Of a stretch of DNA of 61,480 nt, positions 58,199-61,480 are shown one piece after another. The notes beneath the pieces were generated by a model. It did no database searches. It was given only the letters and a program-made list of their open reading frames with translations, and was not told where the DNA came from. Position numbers and translations under genes: made by a program. The stretch is from Burkholderiaceae bacterium 16 (GTDB lineage Bacteria; Pseudomonadota; Gammaproteobacteria; Burkholderiales; Burkholderiaceae), in the NCBI GenBank assembly GCA_000955785.1, contig JYOD01000092.1:1-61480 (forward strand), read 5' to 3'. Numbering within the stretch: the stretch's first letter is position 1; each line of letters begins with the position of its first letter.

Positions 58199-59022
58199 GC
58201 TTCATCTCCCCCAATGGTGCGCGCGACGGCAAGCTCGTCAAGCAGTCCGGCAAGCGGCGGTATGTTGTCGTCGCGCTCGATCATGGTGGCCACGTGGCCG
58301 ACGCGCGAACGCACCCGGGCGTAGAGCTGCCATACCGCCTCGCAGACCTCGTTGTCGTGGGTGTCGATCAGCAACTCGCGCCCCTGGCTGTGGCCGGCCA
58401 GGTGAATCTGGCGGACGCGGGCGGCGGGAATGCCGTCGATATAGGCTTGCGCGTCGAAGCCGTGATTGGTGGCGCTGACGAACACGTTGTTGACGTCCAG
58501 CAGCAGACCGCAGCCGGTGCGGTCGCACATTGCCGCGAGGAACTCCCATTCGGTCATGGTGGCCCCTGGCAGGGCAAGATAGCTGGACGGGTTCTCGAAG
58601 AGCATCGCGCGGCCGAGCACGTCCTGCGCCACCGCGATGTTGGCGCAGACGATATTCAGCGCCTCGTCGGTATACGGGATCGGCAACAGGTCGTGGGAAT
58701 TGAATCCGGCGATCCGCGACCAGCTCAGATGGTCGGAGACGTAGAGCGGATCGATTTCATCGACCAGCGCCTTGAGTCTTTGCAGGTAGTTTCGGTCAAG
58801 TCCGTCCGATGAGCCGACCGACATCGACACGCCGTGCAGCACAACCGGATATCGGCTGCGCACCTCGCGCAGGACATGGCGGGGCCGCCCGCCGTCGACC
58901 ATGAAGTTTTCGGAGATCACTTCAACGAAATCGACCGGGACTTCCGTTTCAAGAAAGTCCTGGTAGTGTTCCTTGCGCAGGCCGAGACCATAGCCGGCGA
59001 AGGGCGGACTGAAAACTGGCAT
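58195..59022 (-). CDS. bufB: DUF692 multinuclear iron oxidase (BufB/HvfB-type MNIO)
   Basis: A 275-residue DUF692 (MNIO) enzyme with a TIM-barrel. Metal-ligand motifs in order are L-H-G-V-S-M-S, Y-V-S-D-H-L-S-W, F-E-N-P-S-S-Y, L-L-L-D-V-N-N, Q-I-H-L-A-G-H and I-D-T-H-D. MNIO enzymes change Cys residues of small precursors into oxazolone-thioamide, 5-thiooxazole or similar groups using Fe and O2. It begins 85 nt after the stop of the second precursor gene, with a 14-bp hairpin between. One enzyme is present for two different precursors in this cluster. Confidence 0.92.
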   Translation of the reverse strand: MPVFSPPFAGYGLGLRKEHYQDFLETEVPVDFVEVISENFMVDGGRPRHVLREVRSRYPVVLHGVSMSVGSSDGLDRNYLQRLKALVDEIDPLYVSDHLSWSRIAGFNSHDLLPIPYTDEALNIVCANIAVAQDVLGRAMLFENPSSYLALPGATMTEWEFLAAMCDRTGCGLLLDVNNVFVSATNHGFDAQAYIDGIPAARVRQIHLAGHSQGRELLIDTHDNEVCEAVWQLYARVRSRVGHVATMIERDDNIPPLAGLLDELAVARTIGGDEA

Positions 59023-59050
59023 GGGTATGCTTCCAACGGGGCAACAGGTC

Positions 59051-59088
59051 GGGATTGCCCGGGATGCTTGCGCCTCCCGGGCAATCCC
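59051..59088 (-). promoter_or_regulatory. Perfect 14-bp hairpin between precursor and bufB
   Basis: GGGATTGCCCGGGA (59051-59064) and TCCCGGGCAATCCC (59075-59088) pair perfectly around a 10-nt loop. On the transcribed strand no U run follows, so it is not a classic terminator. It probably blocks 3' exonucleases or slows polymerase, raising precursor mRNA over enzyme mRNA, as seen in other RiPP operons. Confidence 0.75.
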
Positions 59089-59107
59089 CTGGGCCTGACT
59101 TCAGGGA

Positions 59108-59377
59108 TTACTTCGGTTCCGCCAGCGTGCCGCCTTCCTTCAGGCAGACCGATGCGGGCTTGACGAGGACGCCCTTGCCCTTGCAATCGTTAAGACCTGC
59201 ACAGTCGTTGCTGGCCGTGGCACACAGGCTGGTACCCTTGCAGGAATTGACGCCATAGCAGCGGCCAGGCTCATCGCTACCGGCCGCACGTGCCGGTGCC
59301 ATGATCGAAAGGGATGACAGCGCGACAAGCGCGGCGGCGGCGGCCAGGGTGGCACGGGACTTTTTGGTCATGTTCAT
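59108..59377 (-). CDS. Second Cys-rich bufferin-type precursor
   Basis: An 89-residue exported peptide. The signal peptide (1-31) ends near A-P-A-R-A. The mature part has six Cys at 40, 46, 52, 59, 65 and 78 in C-Y-G-V-N-S-C-K-G-T-S-L-C and C-A-G-L-N-D-C-K-G-K-G. The G-x-N-x-C-K-G unit occurs twice. It is unlike DUF2282, but this Cys-K-G type is known to sit beside DUF692 genes. GGAG lies 7 nt ahead of ATG 59377. As the gene just before bufB it is the likely direct substrate. Gene names vary in the literature, so I leave the symbol blank. Confidence 0.85.
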   Translation of the reverse strand: MNMTKKSRATLAAAAALVALSSLSIMAPARAAGSDEPGRCYGVNSCKGTSLCATASNDCAGLNDCKGKGVLVKPASVCLKEGGTLAEPK

Positions 59378-59420
59378 GGTGAAACTCCAGGTTGGGTGGG
59401 GGAAAAATGCTTTGCTGCAA

Positions 59421-60182
59421 TCACGAATTTCGCGCCGCTTCTTCGATCACTTGCGCAACCGCTTCGGGCTGCGAAATGGGGAGAGCGTGGCTGGCCTTGA
59501 TCTCCGTGACTTTGGCGCCCGCTCGCTTGTACATCCAGCGCTGCAGGTCCGGGTTCAGCACACGGTCTTCCGTGGCGACAATGCCGTAGCTCGGCTTTTC
59601 GCGCCACGCGGCCGACCAGACATTGCCCGCGAACAAGGCGCCGGGCACCGGCACCTGCGAGGCCGCCATAAAGTCGGTGCGGTTGGATTTGAGATCGGCG
59701 GCGTAGTCGGCGTTGAACCGGGCGGAATCGATGAAGAGGTGGCCATCGCGTGTCGAGCGAACGCTTGAAGCAGCGGCAGCCGGCATCGAAGCGTTGAGCT
59801 GGTTCATGCCTTCCCCTACGTCCGGCTCCATGCCTGCGACGTAGACCAGCGCCTTCACCTTGGAACGGGCACCGGCTTCCGTGATGACCAGCCCGCCGTA
59901 GCCGTGACCGACCATCACGACGGGGCCGATCTGCATGGAGATACGCTCGCGCACGACAGCGATGTCATCGCCGAGCGTCGTGTGCGGAAGCTGGACCACA
60001 CTGACCTTGTAGCCTTTGTGGATCAGGATGTCGTGAACCACACGCCAGCCCGAGCCGTCGACGAAGGCGTCGTGCACCAGGATGATGTTCTTCGCGCCCG
60101 GAGGCGCGTCCGGCGTAGCCGCCGGGGCGAGCGAGGGGATTGCCAGTGCCACCGCGGCGGCGAGCAACGGAATGTACCGCAT
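59421..60182 (-). CDS. Exported alpha/beta hydrolase with Ser-to-Gly at the nucleophile
   Basis: A 253-residue EstC/salicylate-esterase-like hydrolase with a signal peptide (cleavage near A-P-A-A-T). The fold is clear: N-I-I-L-V-H-D-A-F-V-D-G-S-G-W, D-R-V-L-N-P-D-L-Q-R-W and A-S-H-A-L-P-I-S-Q-P-E. But the nucleophile elbow, normally G-H-S-Y-G-G, reads V-G-H-G-Y-G-G: residue 94 is Gly (codon GGC). The oxyanion motif is also changed (V-H-D-A-F in place of V-H-G-A-F). It is likely not an active esterase, or uses another residue. It lies between the two precursor units, 43 nt ahead of the second precursor gene. Confidence 0.85.
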   Translation of the reverse strand: MRYIPLLAAAVALAIPSLAPAATPDAPPGAKNIILVHDAFVDGSGWRVVHDILIHKGYKVSVVQLPHTTLGDDIAVVRERISMQIGPVVMVGHGYGGLVITEAGARSKVKALVYVAGMEPDVGEGMNQLNASMPAAAASSVRSTRDGHLFIDSARFNADYAADLKSNRTDFMAASQVPVPGALFAGNVWSAAWREKPSYGIVATEDRVLNPDLQRWMYKRAGAKVTEIKASHALPISQPEAVAQVIEEAARNS

Positions 60183-60194
60183 GTAGTATCTCCG

Positions 60195-60213
60195 GCAGGC
60201 CGGTGTGGCCTGC
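60195..60213 (-). promoter_or_regulatory. Hairpin between doxX and the hydrolase gene
   Basis: GCAGGCC and GGCCTGC form a perfect 7-bp stem with a 5-nt loop in the 66-bp gap. No U run follows on the minus strand. It may separate expression of the first precursor unit from that of the rest. Confidence 0.45.
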
Positions 60214-60248
60214 GTTGGGTGTGTGAAGACAGATAGAGCGCGAGCCGG

Positions 60249-60695
60249 CTAGTTCTTGCGTACGCCAGCGGGCACTGTGCGATCTAGCGACCAGGCCCCG
60301 CCGCCGTATGCCACCAGTGGCAGCAGCAGGCCAGCCCAGCTCAGGTGCGTGGGCCATGCGGCCGGATAGACAAAGATCTCGATCACCGCCGTCATGCCGA
60401 GCAGCGCTGCCGCCGAGAACCGCGTGAACAGGCCGAGCACGAGCAGCACCGGGAACAGGTGTTCAGACCACGTTGCAAGCTGGGCGGCAAGTTCTGCCGG
60501 GATCAGCGGCAATGCGTACTCCGATGTGAACAGCGCGTAGGTCGACGCCTTGATCGTCAGCAGCCCCTCCACCTTCGTCCGTCCCGAAAGAAAGAACACA
60601 GAGGCAATACCCAGACGGGCAACCAGCAGCAATGCACCGTCCACTGCTGACGTGCCCTGCCCCGCAGCGCCTGCGTATTGACCGGTGCGCGACAT
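60249..60695 (-). CDS. DoxX-family membrane protein
   Basis: A 148-residue DoxX-type protein with four membrane helices. It has L-L-L-V-A-R-L-G-I-A-S-V-F-F-L-S-G-R-T-K, A-T-W-S-E-H-L-F-P-V-L-L-V-L-G-L and T-A-V-I-E-I-F-V-Y-P. Its ATG shares one base with the stop of the DUF2282 gene (TGATG), so the two are coupled. DoxX proteins are frequent partners of DUF2282/DUF692 operons, where a role in electron transfer or membrane anchoring is assumed. A longer start at 60749 lies inside the precursor gene and is unlikely. Confidence 0.88.
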   Translation of the reverse strand: MSRTGQYAGAAGQGTSAVDGALLLVARLGIASVFFLSGRTKVEGLLTIKASTYALFTSEYALPLIPAELAAQLATWSEHLFPVLLVLGLFTRFSAAALLGMTAVIEIFVYPAAWPTHLSWAGLLLPLVAYGGGAWSLDRTVPAGVRKN

Positions 60696-60970
60696 CACTG
60701 GATGGCCTTCAGCGAGCCGTAGCCCTTGGGCGTCTTGATCTGCGCGCAAGTGCCCTTCTCCACCATCACCCAGGCATCACCCTGGTAGTCCGCTTTGGAC
60801 GTCCCCGCGCAGCTGGTGCCCGCTCCGGCGGAGCAGTCATTCTTTCCGGCGAGCGATACGCCGTAGCATTTTTCGGTGGCCTTGGCCGGTTCCGCGGCGT
60901 GGGCGGCGCCCGCAAAGGCATTGATCGAGAGAGCGAGCGTGGCCGCGATAAGCGCATTCGAACGTTTCAT
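60695..60970 (-). CDS. bufA1: DUF2282 bufferin precursor (BufA1 type)
   Basis: A 91-residue DUF2282 protein. A signal peptide (1-25, ending G-A-A-H-A) is followed by the family core: K-C-Y-G-V-S-L-A-G-K-N-D-C, then G-T-S-C-A-G-T-S-K-A-D-Y-Q-G-D-A-W, then K-G-T-C. Its four Cys are at 35, 46, 54 and 75. Bufferins of this type are modified at Cys by the DUF692 enzyme, exported, and bind copper or other metals. GGAG precedes the ATG. It is coupled to doxX, but its modifying enzyme is encoded 1.7 kb downstream on the same strand. Confidence 0.9.
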   Translation of the reverse strand: MKRSNALIAATLALSINAFAGAAHAAEPAKATEKCYGVSLAGKNDCSAGAGTSCAGTSKADYQGDAWVMVEKGTCAQIKTPKGYGSLKAIQ

Positions 60971-61129
60971 GGGGAACTCCAGAGTTGAGAATGGGGAAGA
61001 GCGTTAAACCAACCGCCCGGAACCGATCGCGGCGATGCCGGTCGTAGTCCGCGCAGTGAGAAGACTTTTTCACATGATCCTGGCGGGGCGATGTTGATCG
61101 CGCCCCATCGCCATCAAGCGCGTGGGGCG

Positions 61130-61372
61130 TCAGGCGTTGGCGCCGTCGTAGTACGGATCAACGTTGCGCGCGCCGTCGGCGTATGGGTCGCGCGGTCCTT
61201 GCACCAAGCGGGCACCATCGGTGTAAGGGCTGCGTTGCTCTTGCACCGAACGGGCACCATCGGTGTAAGGATCTCGCGTGCTCCCTTGGGACAGGCCGGC
61301 GGCCTGTGCGCCGGCGGCGGCGGCAATCAGGGCGATGGCGAATACAAAATGCTTTGCGATGTTGGTACTCAT
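61130..61372 (-). CDS. Exported D-P-Y-T-D-G-A-R repeat protein (paralogue 2)
   Basis: An 80-residue protein: a signal peptide (A-I-A-L-I-A-A-A-A-G-A-Q-A-A) then four short units, R-D-P-Y-T-D-G-A-R, R-S-P-Y-T-D-G-A-R, R-D-P-Y-A-D-G-A-R and D-P-Y-Y-D-G-A. The mature part is only about 55 residues, acidic and Cys-free, so it is not a bufferin. It is upstream of the bufA1-doxX unit on the same strand and may be co-regulated. A motif shared with the paralogue at 49469 lies 66 nt upstream. Asp-rich repeats could bind cations. Function unknown. Confidence 0.82.
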   Translation of the reverse strand: MSTNIAKHFVFAIALIAAAAGAQAAGLSQGSTRDPYTDGARSVQEQRSPYTDGARLVQGPRDPYADGARNVDPYYDGANA

Positions 61373-61438
61373 GGTCGATTTCCTTGAACATTTACGTCGG
61401 TGACTGCGCGTCCCCGGGACAGAATCGTTGCTGTTCGT

Positions 61439-61461
61439 CGCCGGGCCACGGAACGCATTTA
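61439..61461 (-). promoter_or_regulatory. Motif shared by both repeat-protein genes
   Basis: On the minus strand this reads TAAATGCGTTCCGTGGC followed by CCGGCG. It is 18 of 23 identical, without gaps, to the element at 49952-49974. It lies 66 nt ahead of the ATG. The layout, with an upstream TAAATGC and a downstream CGGCG, would suit an ECF-type sigma factor or a repressor site. Confidence 0.5.
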
Positions 61462-61480
61462 CTCAGCAGTCCGAAATATA

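Noticed and set aside
1..61480. Prophage, integrase, tRNA-linked attachment site or plasmid origin
   Set aside because: I saw no integrase, capsid, portal, Rep/Par genes, iterons or tRNA; mobile signals are only partial transposases and scars.

Overview
The window looks like a chromosome or chromid segment of a GC-rich betaproteobacterium of the Burkholderiaceae, most like Cupriavidus or Ralstonia. The pointers are four intact Bug (TctC-type) periplasmic receptors plus two broken ones with no TctA/TctB membrane genes, a Burkholderiales-type trimeric porin, many CaiB/BaiF CoA-transferases, and GC-rich codon use. This is inference from protein families; no rRNA, tRNA or other marker gene is present.

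Layout. 1-1.2 kb: a broken pRiA4b ORF-3-like gene and an ArsN2-like acetyltransferase. 1.3-11.9 kb: a catabolic cluster (Bug receptor, tandem CoA-transferase, single-chain biotin-dependent acyl-CoA carboxylase, remnant of a second bug gene, separate carboxyltransferase) divergent from a sigma-54 activator, with a good -24/-12 promoter in front of the operon. 12.2-20.7 kb: a MarR regulator and a tightly coupled minus-strand operon (Bug receptor, nitronate monooxygenase-like flavoprotein, two enoyl-CoA hydratases, CoA-transferase, acyl-CoA synthetase, HMG-CoA-lyase-like enzyme, internally deleted GMC oxidoreductase), preceded by a long inverted repeat. 20.8-21.7 kb: transposase scars around a dead Fic gene. 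21.8-28.4 kb: porin, GntR regulator, AraC regulator, TauD-type dioxygenase with a small serine hydrolase, and a Bug receptor. 29.3-33.9 kb: MFS carrier, LysR regulator, and a glutarate-hydroxylase (GlaH/CsiD) gene followed by an FMN 2-hydroxyacid dehydrogenase. 34-42.4 kb: quinone oxidoreductase, SDR, Rieske ferredoxin, FrnE-like thioredoxin-fold protein, Bug receptor and an orphan gene, separated by insertion-sequence and bug/AraC remnants. 42.5-49.4 kb: single genes (amine oxidase-like flavoprotein, small membrane proteins, DsbA-like protein, LysR, RidA, cupin, Ohr).

49.4-61.4 kb is the most unusual part. It holds a bufferin-type RiPP locus: a DUF2282 precursor (BufA1 type) with DoxX; a serine-less alpha/beta hydrolase; a second, different Cys-rich precursor; then a DUF692/MNIO enzyme (BufB), its DUF2063 partner (BufC) and a Tat-exported epoxide-hydrolase-like protein, all on the minus strand. 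A perfect 14-bp stem lies between the second precursor and BufB. Two small exported proteins built on a D-P-Y-T-D-G-A-R repeat lie on either side (49.5 and 61.2 kb). They share an upstream 23-nt motif (18 of 23 identical, ungapped), and one has an eight-copy heptamer repeat further upstream. A two-component system and a CcdA/TlpA thiol-redox pair lie between. I infer a metal- or redox-stress island that makes exported, post-translationally modified Cys peptides.

Much of the rest carries fragments: bug genes, an aldehyde dehydrogenase start, GMC oxidoreductase, Fic, LysR, AraC, hydrolases, and IS6, IS66, IS5, IS110-like and ISKra4-like ends. The segment therefore looks like an actively rearranged accessory region. 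Gene starts were chosen from ribosome-binding sites where these were visible. Family assignments rest on motif recognition only; no search was run.
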